Assembly: GCF_014205845.1 (NCBI RefSeq)
Contig: NZ_JACHCR010000005.1
Span: 186,001-250,000 of the forward strand
Length of the DNA: 64,000 nt
DNA from: Mucilaginibacter cryoferens
GTDB lineage: Bacteria; Bacteroidota; Bacteroidia; Sphingobacteriales; Sphingobacteriaceae
Direction of reading: 5' to 3'
A program made the position numbers and the translations under genes. Below the pieces are notes generated by a model. That model had not been told where the DNA came from. It was given only the letters and a program-made list of their open reading frames with translations, and did not search any database. Positions 7,590-15,461 of this stretch are shown here, piece after piece. Position 1 is the first letter of the stretch. Every line of letters begins with the position of its first letter.

Positions 7590-8523
7590 TTTTTTCAAAA
7601 ACATCTATACCCACCTGGATAGTTATGGGTTCCCGTTCTTAGTATTCTTTATTGGGGTATTTGAGTTTTCTTTTGGCCTGTACAAAAAGAAATGGCCCAA
7701 AAACGAGCGCTGGGTTGATATTGCCTGCTTTACCCTGCCCAGGCTTATCATCAGACCGGCAGTTGCCTATTTCGGGCTTAAATTTTTGCCGGTTGCACTG
7801 CCGGGGCTTAAAGAATTTTTTAACTGGGTGCCCTTTTTCTGGGGCTTTATCATCATAGCAATTGCCGATGACCTTACCCAGTACTGGTACCACCGGCTGC
7901 ACCACGAAATACCATGGTTATGGCGTTTTCACCGTACGCACCACTCGGCATCGTACATGGGCATGGCCATGGCCAGCAGGCAAAACGCCATTTATACCCT
8001 GTTTTTTTCGCAAACCTATTTAACCACCGCCCTGGTTTACCTGGGTTTGGGTATCCCCGCCGTAATTGTAAAAGCTATAAAAGGCACCATTACCACCCTG
8101 GCACACTCCAGCATACCATGGGATAAACCCTTTTACACCTACAAAGTATTACATCCCATAGCCTGGGTACTGGAGCGCGTAATATCAACCCCGGCCACCC
8201 ACCATGCCCACCACGCCGCAACAACAGATGATGGCGTAGGCTATTACAAAGGCAACTTTGGCAACATGTTTTTTTTATGGGATATTATTTTCGGTACGGC
8301 ACTCATCAGCAGGCAGTACCCTAAAACATACGGCATATCCCATTACGAAGGCGACCAATGGTATGCCCAATTATTATGGCCCATATTTAAATCGAAAGTT
8401 GCCGGAAGCGAGCTTGCCGCCGATGGCCCCGCAGTGAGGCTGGATGATTTTGTGAAGGAAGAAAAACAGCAGGCACCCGTGGAGGAAGTTGAGCAGGAGT
8501 TGAAGGTGGCGGTTGCGCAGTAA
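7567..8523 (+). CDS. Sterol desaturase / fatty acid hydroxylase family protein
   Basis: A 318-residue integral-membrane di-iron oxygenase. The eight-histidine signature is clear: HRLHH (109-113), HRTHH (122-126), and the distal THHAHH (211-216), with membrane helices at about 22-40, 60-75 and 88-105 and around 150-170. Family members hydroxylate or desaturate sterols, carotenoids, sphingoid bases or alkylglycerols. The frame starts inside the previous gene (23-base overlap). A C-terminal Glu/Gln-rich tail (from about residue 295) is likely unstructured. Co-occurrence with SusC/D suggests it modifies an imported or membrane lipid; the actual substrate is unknown. Confidence 0.88.
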   Translation: MAMEATINFFKNIYTHLDSYGFPFLVFFIGVFEFSFGLYKKKWPKNERWVDIACFTLPRLIIRPAVAYFGLKFLPVALPGLKEFFNWVPFFWGFIIIAIADDLTQYWYHRLHHEIPWLWRFHRTHHSASYMGMAMASRQNAIYTLFFSQTYLTTALVYLGLGIPAVIVKAIKGTITTLAHSSIPWDKPFYTYKVLHPIAWVLERVISTPATHHAHHAATTDDGVGYYKGNFGNMFFLWDIIFGTALISRQYPKTYGISHYEGDQWYAQLLWPIFKSKVAGSELAADGPAVRLDDFVKEEKQQAPVEEVEQELKVAVAQ

Positions 8524-8600
8524 GCAACCATTTTTTTGTGGGTACGCAATACTTTGCGTCTCCCGCCAGACGGGCAGATTTGCATTTTGGATTTGCAAGC

Positions 8601-8630
8601 GGAAAGCCCTCGCTAATGCGAGGGCTTTCC
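8601..8630. terminator. Perfect 13-bp hairpin after the sterol desaturase operon
   Basis: GGAAAGCCCTCGC-taat-GCGAGGGCTTTCC is a perfect 13-bp stem with a 4-base loop, 77 bases after the desaturase stop. There is a T-rich end inside the stem and little U-tract beyond. A smaller ACGCAA...TTGCGT inverted repeat sits just upstream (about 8548-8563). It is probably the operon terminator and may work in both directions. The remaining sequence to 8862 is AT-rich with no gene. Confidence 0.7.
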
Positions 8631-8862
8631 TGTTATATCGCAAATACTGGCCGCTTGACCGAAGCCATTGTTGGGGATGACAACATCAACAAAATGCGTG
8701 ATAGAATTGCACAATGTTGATAAAGGCTTACTTGGATAGTCCAATAAACTTATTGAAATTGCATATTTTAGCAAAATAAAATTTAATATAATATCTATTT
8801 GAATGCTAAAATAATTAGTAATTATAAATATTTTACCTACTTTTATTTTAAAGTATATATTC

Positions 8863-9834
8863 ATGAGTTACATTGATCTAATTAATAACTTACTAACCCC
8901 TAGAATTACCGAAAAAGCTGTAGTCTTAGACTTGTTTGCAGGTTGTGGAGGACTTGCTCTTGGCTTTGAGGCTGCTGGATTTAAAACAATTGGTTTTGAA
9001 ATGAATCCTGATGCTGCCCTTACCTATAAAACCAATTTAAAAGGAGACTGTTTTGTTGAGAAACTTTCACTTGAATCTGTATATCCCGCTGCTGATATTG
9101 TAATTGGCGGTCCCCCTTGCCAACCTTTTAGCGTAGGTGGAAATCAAAATGGGATTCATGATTCGAGGAATGGTTTTCCGTTTTTTATTGATGCTATTCG
9201 AAAAGTTCGCCCCAAGGTTTTTATGTTTGAAAATGTAAGAGGGTTATTATATTCAAACAAGTGGTATCTTGAGTTAATTATTGAAGAATTGGAAAATCTC
9301 GGATATAAGACAGATTGCCGCCTTCTTAATGCTGTTAATTACGGTGTTCCTCAGAATAGAGAACGATTCTTTTTAGTTGGGCACAATTCCGATTTTAAGT
9401 TTCCCGAACCAGAAACTCAAAAGTTTACTGTCGGAGATGCCATTTTTGATTTGATGAATACTGTACCCGAGGAAAGCAAGTTTCTAACACCTGCCCAAGA
9501 CACTTACATAGCGAAATATGAGAAAGCTTCAAAATGTGTAAATCCAAGAGACTTGTATTCTGATAGACCCTCTCGCACACTAACTTGTAGAAATTTATCT
9601 TCAGCAACTGGTGACATGCACAGAATTAAGCTTTATGATGGAAGACGTCGTAGATTATTAATAAGAGAGGCTGCGAGATTACAAACCTTTCCCGATAATT
9701 TTGTTTTCACAGGTTCGGAGACCAGCCAGTTTTATCAAATAGGAAACGCTGTACCTCCGCTATTGGCTTATAGAATGGCACAAGCTTTAAAAGAATGTTA
9801 TTATAGAGAAAAACCCTCTCAAGTCGCTGCTTGA
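8863..9834 (+). CDS. DNA (cytosine-5-)-methyltransferase of a type II R-M system
   Basis: A 323-residue C5-cytosine methylase with all main motifs in order: AdoMet-binding DLFAGCGG (23-30), catalytic GGPPCQPFS with Cys86 (82-90), ENVRG (124-128), QNRERFF (164-170), and the closing GNAVPPL (294-300). The target-recognition region between about 172 and 235 is short, fitting a mono-specific type II enzyme. The BsuBI/PstI-type nuclease gene starts 22 bases downstream. Both genes are visibly richer in A/T and T-ending codons than the flanking genes, suggesting horizontal acquisition. The methylated site is not readable from sequence; if it matches typical partners of the nuclease family it could be CTGCAG. 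Confidence 0.95.
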   Translation: MSYIDLINNLLTPRITEKAVVLDLFAGCGGLALGFEAAGFKTIGFEMNPDAALTYKTNLKGDCFVEKLSLESVYPAADIVIGGPPCQPFSVGGNQNGIHDSRNGFPFFIDAIRKVRPKVFMFENVRGLLYSNKWYLELIIEELENLGYKTDCRLLNAVNYGVPQNRERFFLVGHNSDFKFPEPETQKFTVGDAIFDLMNTVPEESKFLTPAQDTYIAKYEKASKCVNPRDLYSDRPSRTLTCRNLSSATGDMHRIKLYDGRRRRLLIREAARLQTFPDNFVFTGSETSQFYQIGNAVPPLLAYRMAQALKECYYREKPSQVAA

Positions 9835-9856
9835 AATTAATTGATATTACCAATAT

Positions 9857-10864
9857 ATGAATGACTATTTAAAAAATTCAAAAAAATCAGAGGGGACTAA
9901 GAAACTTATTAACGAGGCTTTAGATATTCTGTTTAGTGTGGGTATTCCGTTCTCTGGCAAAAGAGAACGTGGCCTTGAAAGCATGGCACTCGCCTTCCTT
10001 GCTGTCTCGGGTGTCAAGAAATCGTGGAAAGATGCGCAAGGCCAAAACGAACATAGACATATTAAAACAAGAGATATAATTAAGTTCATAAATCTAAATT
10101 TTGAAGAAAACATCTCCCCCGGCTCCTATGATGACGTAAGACGAAAGCATCTGAAATTACTTGTATTAGCCGACTTAATTTTAAATAGCGCAAACAATCC
10201 AAGTGCTGCACCAAACGACCCTACTCGTGGATACACCCTAAGTGGTGAATTTAAGAGCCTTGTTACATACTATGGCACTGAGGACTGGGAAATAAAATTA
10301 AAATTATTTACTAAAAATCGTCCAAGTCTAAGTGAAATACTTCAGCGTAAAAGAGATATGCCGAAGGTCCGGGTAACTTTATCGACCGGGCATATATTAG
10401 ATTTTTCCAGAGGAGGGCACAATCAACTTCAGAGAGAAATAATTGAAGAGTTTTTGCCTCGTTTTGGAGGGGAGTGCAAGGTTCTATATGTAGGAGATGC
10501 TACCGACAAATATTTGCTACGTGATGATGATAAATTGAGAGAACTTGGCTTTTTTGAACTGACTCATGACTCCTTGCCTGATATCGTGGCTTACAACGAG
10601 GAAAGAACTTGGCTTTTTTTAATTGAAGCATTTTTCACATCAGGACCAATGAGCGAAGAGCGAATATTGGAACTAAAAAAAGCATTAAAAGACTGCTCTG
10701 CCGATTTAGTTTTTGTTACCGCATTCACTTCGAAAAATGATTTTCGAAAAAACATTGTTGACATTGGCTGGGAAACCGAAGTTTGGACTGCAGACAATCC
10801 GGATCATTTAGTTCATTTCAATGGAGGCAAATTTTTAGGCCCTTATAAAAAAACTCTTCCTTAG
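9857..10864 (+). CDS. BsuBI/PstI-family type II restriction endonuclease
   Basis: A 335-residue nuclease with the N-terminal helical domain (about 12-140) and the C-terminal BsuBI/PstI catalytic domain. Recognisable blocks are GHILDFSRGGHN (178-189), YVGDATDKYLL (211-221), PDIVAYNEERTWLFLIEAF (241-259), LVFVTAF (284-290) and WETEVWTADNPDHLVHFNGG..LGPY (305-330). The acidic PD...E pair at 241-242 and 257 probably forms part of the metal site. Known members cut CTGCAG. It is full length and lies directly after the methylase gene. The partner methylases I know for PstI and BsuBI are N6-adenine enzymes, whereas this one is a cytosine-C5 type. Confidence 0.9.
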   Translation: MNDYLKNSKKSEGTKKLINEALDILFSVGIPFSGKRERGLESMALAFLAVSGVKKSWKDAQGQNEHRHIKTRDIIKFINLNFEENISPGSYDDVRRKHLKLLVLADLILNSANNPSAAPNDPTRGYTLSGEFKSLVTYYGTEDWEIKLKLFTKNRPSLSEILQRKRDMPKVRVTLSTGHILDFSRGGHNQLQREIIEEFLPRFGGECKVLYVGDATDKYLLRDDDKLRELGFFELTHDSLPDIVAYNEERTWLFLIEAFFTSGPMSEERILELKKALKDCSADLVFVTAFTSKNDFRKNIVDIGWETEVWTADNPDHLVHFNGGKFLGPYKKTLP

Positions 10865-11120
10865 CTATTTTGTAATCGTTCAGCCCGAGGTTGGCCTATT
10901 TTCACCGCACCATTCTAGTTAGTTTGCTGTTGTATAACCGCTGCAAACCTTGCCACTTTAGAAGCATAGCTGTAAAAACATATACTTTGGTGTATGAAAT
11001 AATAAATAGAAAAGTCGCTGCTCGTCCTTACTTATTGATTGCGCTTAGGATAGAACATCCCTGGCTGGCACGGCGAAAACACCCACCACAGGCTAAAGGA
11101 TAAACGATATATTTGTTGAC
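10865..11120. other. Gap after the R-M genes, no supported gene
   Basis: This 256-base stretch contains a 70-codon open frame on the plus strand, but it has no recognisable domain, odd composition and no ribosome-binding site, so I do not call it. No terminator hairpin, tRNA or clear attachment-site repeat is evident. It marks the return from AT-rich R-M sequence to the normal composition of the window. Confidence 0.4.
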
Positions 11121-11531
11121 ATGAAAGCCTCTTTCCTTATTACCTTGCTTGCTGCTTGCTTACTGGCCTGCAATAGCCCGCAGAATGCTACTACCACGCC
11201 CGACGAAGTTAACGGGCCGCCATTTCAAAAAATCAGTTTTAAAGGTGGATTAAAAGGTATTAAGTGTACCCACATGGCAGATAAATACGACGAATGGCGC
11301 GGGCAGTATAAAGTACAGGCCATGATAGTGCACACCGGCCACAGGCGCTACAAATACATGCAGCTTAATGCCAGTTACCTTAATGCAAGCGGCAAGGAAG
11401 TGGCGCAATCTGTAGGCGGGCCCGGTTACGAACTAATGCCGGGAGATAGCGCCCTGATAGAAACCGGCTGGCTGTTTACCTCTAAAGATAGCCTACCCAA
11501 TAAAGTTGTATTAACCGTGTCAAATTTTTAG
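11121..11531 (+). CDS. Small putative lipoprotein (136 aa)
   Basis: The N-terminus MKASFLITLLAACLLACNSP has a lipobox LLAC with Cys17, indicating a membrane lipoprotein. The mature part (about 115 residues) looks like a single beta-sandwich: alternating hydrophobic strands with YMQLNASYLNASGKEVA and the closing VVLTVSNF. This pattern of strand-turn-strand with a GDSALIETGW loop resembles FxLYD/DUF-type immunoglobulin-like domains, but I cannot assign a family. It stands alone between the R-M genes and a repeat-rich gap. Length and signal make it a credible gene; its function is unknown. Confidence 0.7.
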   Translation: MKASFLITLLAACLLACNSPQNATTTPDEVNGPPFQKISFKGGLKGIKCTHMADKYDEWRGQYKVQAMIVHTGHRRYKYMQLNASYLNASGKEVAQSVGGPGYELMPGDSALIETGWLFTSKDSLPNKVVLTVSNF

Positions 11532-11610
11532 TGTAATCAGATTAACAAAAGAGAGGCTGGATAATATCGACTGCTCTTTTGTGGTGTTTCCACCCGTGTC
11601 AGTGCCTTCA

Positions 11611-11700
11611 GATTGCCCCCCAATTCATGTATACAACCATCCCTACTATTAACCTGTTGGTCTATACAATTTAAGGCCGTTGTTGGAATTGTCTCCATAG
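11611..11700. repeat. Dispersed repeat, copy A
   Basis: The stretch CCAATTCATGT, ACCATCCCT, CTATTAACCTGTTGGTCTAT (from 11646), then GGCCGTTGTTGGAATTGTCTCC, recurs in the next 1.1 kb. This copy has the 5' part of copy C and the 3' GCCGTTGTTGGA part of copy B. Gap 11532-12048 otherwise holds a CCCTCCC-tc-GGGAGGG palindrome near 11723-11739 and no gene. Confidence 0.6.
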
Positions 11701-11849
11701 GTGTTCGGAAAGTTTTTTAATTCCCTCCCTCGGGAGGGGCGTGCTGGAAATGCGCGTAAATGCAGGGAGGGGTTTCTGCGAGCAACTAACCGTATAAGTG
11801 TTCGAGCACCTGAATTCCCCCCTTTCTCCCGCTTACCCAAGGAAGGAAT

Positions 11850-11950
11850 CGTACATCCCTCCGCTATTAACCTGTTGGTTTATAAAATTACCAGTTTGGC
11901 CGATTAACATTCCATAAATTACCCAAAGCCGTTGTTGGAGTTGTCTCCAA
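11850..11950. repeat. Dispersed repeat, copy B
   Basis: It contains CATCCCT, CTATTAACCTGTTGGT, then AATTACCAGTTTGGCCGATT and AACATTCCATAA, ending GCCGTTGTTGGAGTTGTCTCC. The middle is shared with copy C and the end with copy A, so copy B bridges the two. Confidence 0.6.
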
Positions 11951-12048
11951 CAACCTTGTTACCCGCGGAATTTTCGCTAAACCGTGATGCTATTTTCTTT
12001 TACAATGTTTATCCATTGATACCAATACCAAACTTTTAGCTATTTGCA

Positions 12049-12507
12049 CTACCTGGATTGTTTTCTGAGTTTTTTGAGCTTTTCCTGGAGTTTGATATTG
12101 TTTGCTTTGGCTGCCGCGATCACCCCGTCGAGCTCATCATATTCTTTGGTGCCGGCATTATAGGATTTGCCTATGGGACATTTACCGTTGGGGCACATGC
12201 TCCAACCCAGTTCTTCAATGGTTTTGTTGCCATTGTAACAAATTATCATAAAGGCATCCCTGAGTTCTCCTTTAAAATTAACTAATTTATCTTTCGGCTT
12301 ACTACCTTTTACCGGCGATAACTCTACCAAAAATAATTGCTGACTGATAAGCACTTGCCGCACCTTAGATACCCGGAGATTGGAGTCGGGCTTAACAAGC
12401 CTTTGTGCTGAGGCAGATAAACTTAACCCGGCCGACGGGTTGGATAGCAACAAAACACATATAGTTAAGGCCAAACAATATTTATAGTTTAAAAGGATTC
12501 TTTTCAT
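12049..12507 (-). CDS. Hypothetical secreted protein (152 aa)
   Basis: The N-terminus carries a hydrophobic signal segment (about residues 8-26) with a probable cleavage site near SASAQ (32-36). The middle has Cys-bearing stretches, FMIICYNG and SMCPNGKCPIGKSYN, that could form a disulfide or metal site. The C-terminus (about 125-152) is a Lys-rich amphipathic helix, AKANNIKLQEKLKKLRKQ, suitable for a coiled coil. No family is recognised. It is isolated between two copies of a dispersed repeat, with its 5' end facing a 289-base gap. The secreted state is well supported; the role is unknown. Confidence 0.65.
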   Translation of the reverse strand: MKRILLNYKYCLALTICVLLLSNPSAGLSLSASAQRLVKPDSNLRVSKVRQVLISQQLFLVELSPVKGSKPKDKLVNFKGELRDAFMIICYNGNKTIEELGWSMCPNGKCPIGKSYNAGTKEYDELDGVIAAAKANNIKLQEKLKKLRKQSR

Positions 12508-12620
12508 ATTGCGGGTTTATAGGTTTTGATTGGATGCTGTAAAATAAGAAATAAAATTGATAACGGTTAGGAGCAAATTGCCGGATGGCAAACCATGGCC
12601 CTTCTGCTTTTGTTGGAGTT

Positions 12621-12722
12621 AGATTAGCCCCCCCCAATTCATGTGTAAAACCATCCCTGCTATTAACCTGTTGGTCTATACAATTACCAGTTTGGCCGAT
12701 TAACATTCCATAAGTTATCCGT
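12621..12722. repeat. Dispersed repeat, copy C
   Basis: It contains CCAATTCATGT, AACCATCCCTGCTATTAACC, TGTTGGTCTATACAATTACC, AGTTTGGCCGATTAACATTC and CATAAGTTA. It matches copy A at the start and copy B at the end. The repeat flanks the 152-residue secreted-protein gene in direct orientation together with copy B. Confidence 0.6.
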
Positions 12723-12796
12723 GCAACATAACTTAGGCAAAAAAGCAGTAAACATGCCCGGCCAAACAGGCAGCAGAAACAAACACTTGGGGATAT

Positions 12797-13531
12797 ATGG
12801 AAAGGATAGAAAGCAGGAGAACGAAAATATCAACTACGGTTAGCAGGAGTTTTAATTTAACCTTGTTGCTGATATACACGGGTATCGTAAAAACACTGAA
12901 AAAACTTATAGCGCAGAAAAGGTATGAGTTGCTTTTAGTGAGCTTTTTAATACTCATATTTGGCAACACCTTCGCCACCACGCCTACTGCCGGCGTTTTG
13001 GATATTTACCAGAATTTTATTGTTGGATTAATTGTGTTTTTCAACAAAAAACGACTCCGCTTTTTCTTCCTGCTGGTTATAACATTTAATATCGCCCTGG
13101 ATGTTTTTGCCGGGAGTCTTCAATTTTTGGATCTACGAAGCTGGCATGGCATAGTATACATTATCTTTTTCCTGGTTATTTCCAGGGAAGTGTATAAAGA
13201 AGTATTATACGCTAAAAACGTGAACCGGGAATTATTGGCGGCTTCGTTATGTGGCTTTGTGATCCTTTGTCTTTTGGGCACCTTTATTTTTTACCAGATA
13301 GAGATCAAACGGCCTCATTCATTTACCAACGCCGGCGAAAGAAACCAGGTACTTAACAACCTCAATTATTTCAGCTTTACCACCATACTTACCATTGGTT
13401 ATGGCGATATAGCACCCATATCACTACTTGCTAAAAGGGCGGTAATGTTTGTAGGGTTAATCAGTCACTTTTACACCGTATTTATTACCAGCATTATTAT
13501 AGGCAAATACCTGTCGGCAAACAGAAAGTAA
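12797..13531 (+). CDS. Two-pore-motif (TIGYGD) potassium channel-like protein
   Basis: A 244-residue membrane protein with several transmembrane helices (about 45-58, 70-82, 88-105, 118-130, 150-166 and 214-236). The pore helix and K+ selectivity filter TTILTIGYGDIAP lie at 195-207, right before the last helix, as in Ion_trans_2 (PF07885) channels. The N-terminus is basic and cytoplasmic. No RCK/TrkA-N regulatory domain is attached. It likely conducts K+ across the inner membrane as a tetramer. It lies alone on the plus strand, 128 bases upstream of a histidine kinase gene. Confidence 0.85.
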   Translation: MERIESRRTKISTTVSRSFNLTLLLIYTGIVKTLKKLIAQKRYELLLVSFLILIFGNTFATTPTAGVLDIYQNFIVGLIVFFNKKRLRFFFLLVITFNIALDVFAGSLQFLDLRSWHGIVYIIFFLVISREVYKEVLYAKNVNRELLAASLCGFVILCLLGTFIFYQIEIKRPHSFTNAGERNQVLNNLNYFSFTTILTIGYGDIAPISLLAKRAVMFVGLISHFYTVFITSIIIGKYLSANRK

Positions 13532-13659
13532 CTTTAAAGCCGCTCTGATACAGACTGGTTGATGTCAATATCATATCCATACGGAACAAATTAATAAATC
13601 CTCCGTATTAGTATCAATCAGCTATCTTTATTAACCTAAAACGGCTTGTAATTTACACC

Positions 13660-15015
13660 ATGCCCCAACTTGTGCATTATTCTGTTTTAAAAAAAGTCAA
13701 TATTTTTTGGGCTAAGTTAATTGGCAGCCCCTTAGTATTTGCTTTAGAGAGCCGGATCTTCCATTCCATCAGTATCAGCTTAATTATACTGGGTGGTTTT
13801 TATATTCCGTATAATTTATTTGCCGGGCTTTATGTTGCTTCTGTTTCGTGTTTTTTACTTTGTACTTTCTTTTTTTACCAGTATTACCAGTCCCGGTTTA
13901 ATGGGCACAGGCACAACAATATTGTGTTTGGATTAACGGGGATCATCATTTTTTCTGTAAACTATTTTGCCAACTCGGGTATCAACGGCTCTACCGACTT
14001 AATATGGCCGGTTTATTTATTACTGCTGTTTGCAATTTCGCCGTATCGGCAGCACCTGATGTGGTTAAGCGTTTATTTGCTTTGCTTTTTTATAATACAC
14101 ATTGTAGAATATTACTACCCCTTTTTAGTAAAGCACCCATTTACTACAGGTAAAGGTGAGTTTATAGACAGGATTACGGTTTTCCCCATCCCGGTGGTAA
14201 CGGTTTATGTGATCATCAAATACATCAGAAGAAGCTACGATAAAGAAAAACGCATAGCCGACGAGAAAGCTATAACTGTTGAGATACGTAACGAACAGAT
14301 ACTATTGCAAAAAGACCAGCTGGAACAAAGCAACGCCGAAAAAACAAAGCTGATGTCTATCATCTCGCATGACATGCGTGCGCCGCTCATTAACATACAA
14401 AGTTACCTGGAGTTGCTGAACGAAAATGAGTTGAGTAGCCAGGAACGTCCCCTGCTGGAAAAAGAGCTGCTGAATGCAACTAACAATACCATGCAAATGC
14501 TCACCAATTTGTTGTATTGGTCAAAATCGCAAATGGAGGGGCCCTTGGTTAACCTAATGCCCATTAACCTGCTTGCGGTATTGCAAAACACCCTGGAAAT
14601 GGAGAAAATGCAGGCTTCCAAAAAAAACATTGTTTTAAACTACCACATTAACGATAAAATAACCGCGATTGCCGATGTGGATATGCTGCAATTGGTGGTG
14701 CGCAACCTTATAAGCAACGCTATTAAATTTACCCCGCATGGGGGTATTATTAATATAGAGACCCAACCGCTACTTAACGAATGTAAAATAACCGTTAGCG
14801 ACAATGGGAAAGGCATTGCCCTTGATAAACAGCAAAAAATCTTTTCCATAAACACCGAACCGGGTTTTGGCACCAACAACGAACGGGGTGTTGGCCTGGG
14901 CCTGCTATTATGTAAAGAATTTATTGAGCGCCAGGGTGGCAGAATAGGTTTTGAAAGTACTTTTGGCCATGGCTCCAGCTTCTTTATTTTTATACCGTTA
15001 GTATCGGGTATATAA
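13660..15015 (+). CDS. Membrane sensor histidine kinase (orphan)
   Basis: A 451-residue sensor kinase. About six hydrophobic segments (roughly 36-55, 57-74, 88-105, 115-127, 133-150 and 173-187) form a membrane-embedded sensor without a large periplasmic domain. A helical linker (195-228) leads to the HisKA H-box ISHDMRAPL with phospho-acceptor His237. The ATPase domain has N-box NLISNAIKF (349-357), G1 DNGKGI (381-386) and G2 GVGLGLLLCKEF (410-421). No response regulator is adjacent, so its partner lies elsewhere or it signals to a distant regulator. The integrated membrane sensor resembles those of 5TM/MASE-type kinases. The signal is unknown. Confidence 0.9.
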   Translation: MPQLVHYSVLKKVNIFWAKLIGSPLVFALESRIFHSISISLIILGGFYIPYNLFAGLYVASVSCFLLCTFFFYQYYQSRFNGHRHNNIVFGLTGIIIFSVNYFANSGINGSTDLIWPVYLLLLFAISPYRQHLMWLSVYLLCFFIIHIVEYYYPFLVKHPFTTGKGEFIDRITVFPIPVVTVYVIIKYIRRSYDKEKRIADEKAITVEIRNEQILLQKDQLEQSNAEKTKLMSIISHDMRAPLINIQSYLELLNENELSSQERPLLEKELLNATNNTMQMLTNLLYWSKSQMEGPLVNLMPINLLAVLQNTLEMEKMQASKKNIVLNYHINDKITAIADVDMLQLVVRNLISNAIKFTPHGGIINIETQPLLNECKITVSDNGKGIALDKQQKIFSINTEPGFGTNNERGVGLGLLLCKEFIERQGGRIGFESTFGHGSSFFIFIPLVSGI

Positions 15016-15461
15016 TTGTCTGTTCCCGCCGGGACATACCCAGCGACTATACAAAACCAATAGAGATACGTAAAGTTGTATTTATGTGGTGTGCTTGAGG
15101 TACCTCAAGCGAACGGGAACAATTTGAATACCTCTACGCTTTTTTCCTGACCATCAATCTTGATGCTAACTATTTGATATCTTCATGGGCGATGCCTTCG
15201 GCCCGGGCTCTATGCTCATACTGCACGGGCCTTAGCCACATTGGCCGGTATCCGCGCCGATCCCTATCGCAATTTTGTATCAACCACAATTTTCAGGATT
15301 AATGAATGAACATGATTTCTTTTCTTGTTTCATTGATCTGCACATCCAAGAGTATTAATGCTAACTACCTGATAATATGAACAGGTAAATTAATTTAGCA
15401 CGTTTTTTTTTCGGATAACCAAACGCTTTTATATTTTTACGCCCTACCATTTAAACTGCTT
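15016..15461. other. 446-base gap with a perfect 18-bp palindrome
   Basis: GCTTGAGGTACCTCAAGC at 15093-15110 is a perfect 18-base palindrome, the size and symmetry of a dimeric repressor site. A short CCCGccGGG inverted repeat follows the kinase stop (about 15026-15034) and might serve as a weak terminator. A phrase ATTAATGCTAACTACCTGAT (15354-15373) is similar to TTGATGCTAACTATTTGATA (15159-15178), a degenerate direct repeat. No gene is supported. Confidence 0.5.

Noticed and set aside
2357..8523. Classical polysaccharide utilisation locus
   Set aside because: SusC/D are present, but there are no glycosidases, sulfatases, or a hybrid sensor or sigma/anti-sigma pair adjacent.
8538..8720. 60-codon frame overlapping the hairpin after the desaturase
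   Set aside because: It reads through the perfect terminator-like palindrome and has no motif.
10891..11103. 70-codon open frame after the R-M pair
   Set aside because: No recognised motif, unusual composition, no ribosome-binding site and no conservation evidence; more likely a chance frame in a gap.
13660..15015. Two-component system with an adjacent response regulator
   Set aside because: No receiver domain gene is found within several kilobases on either side.
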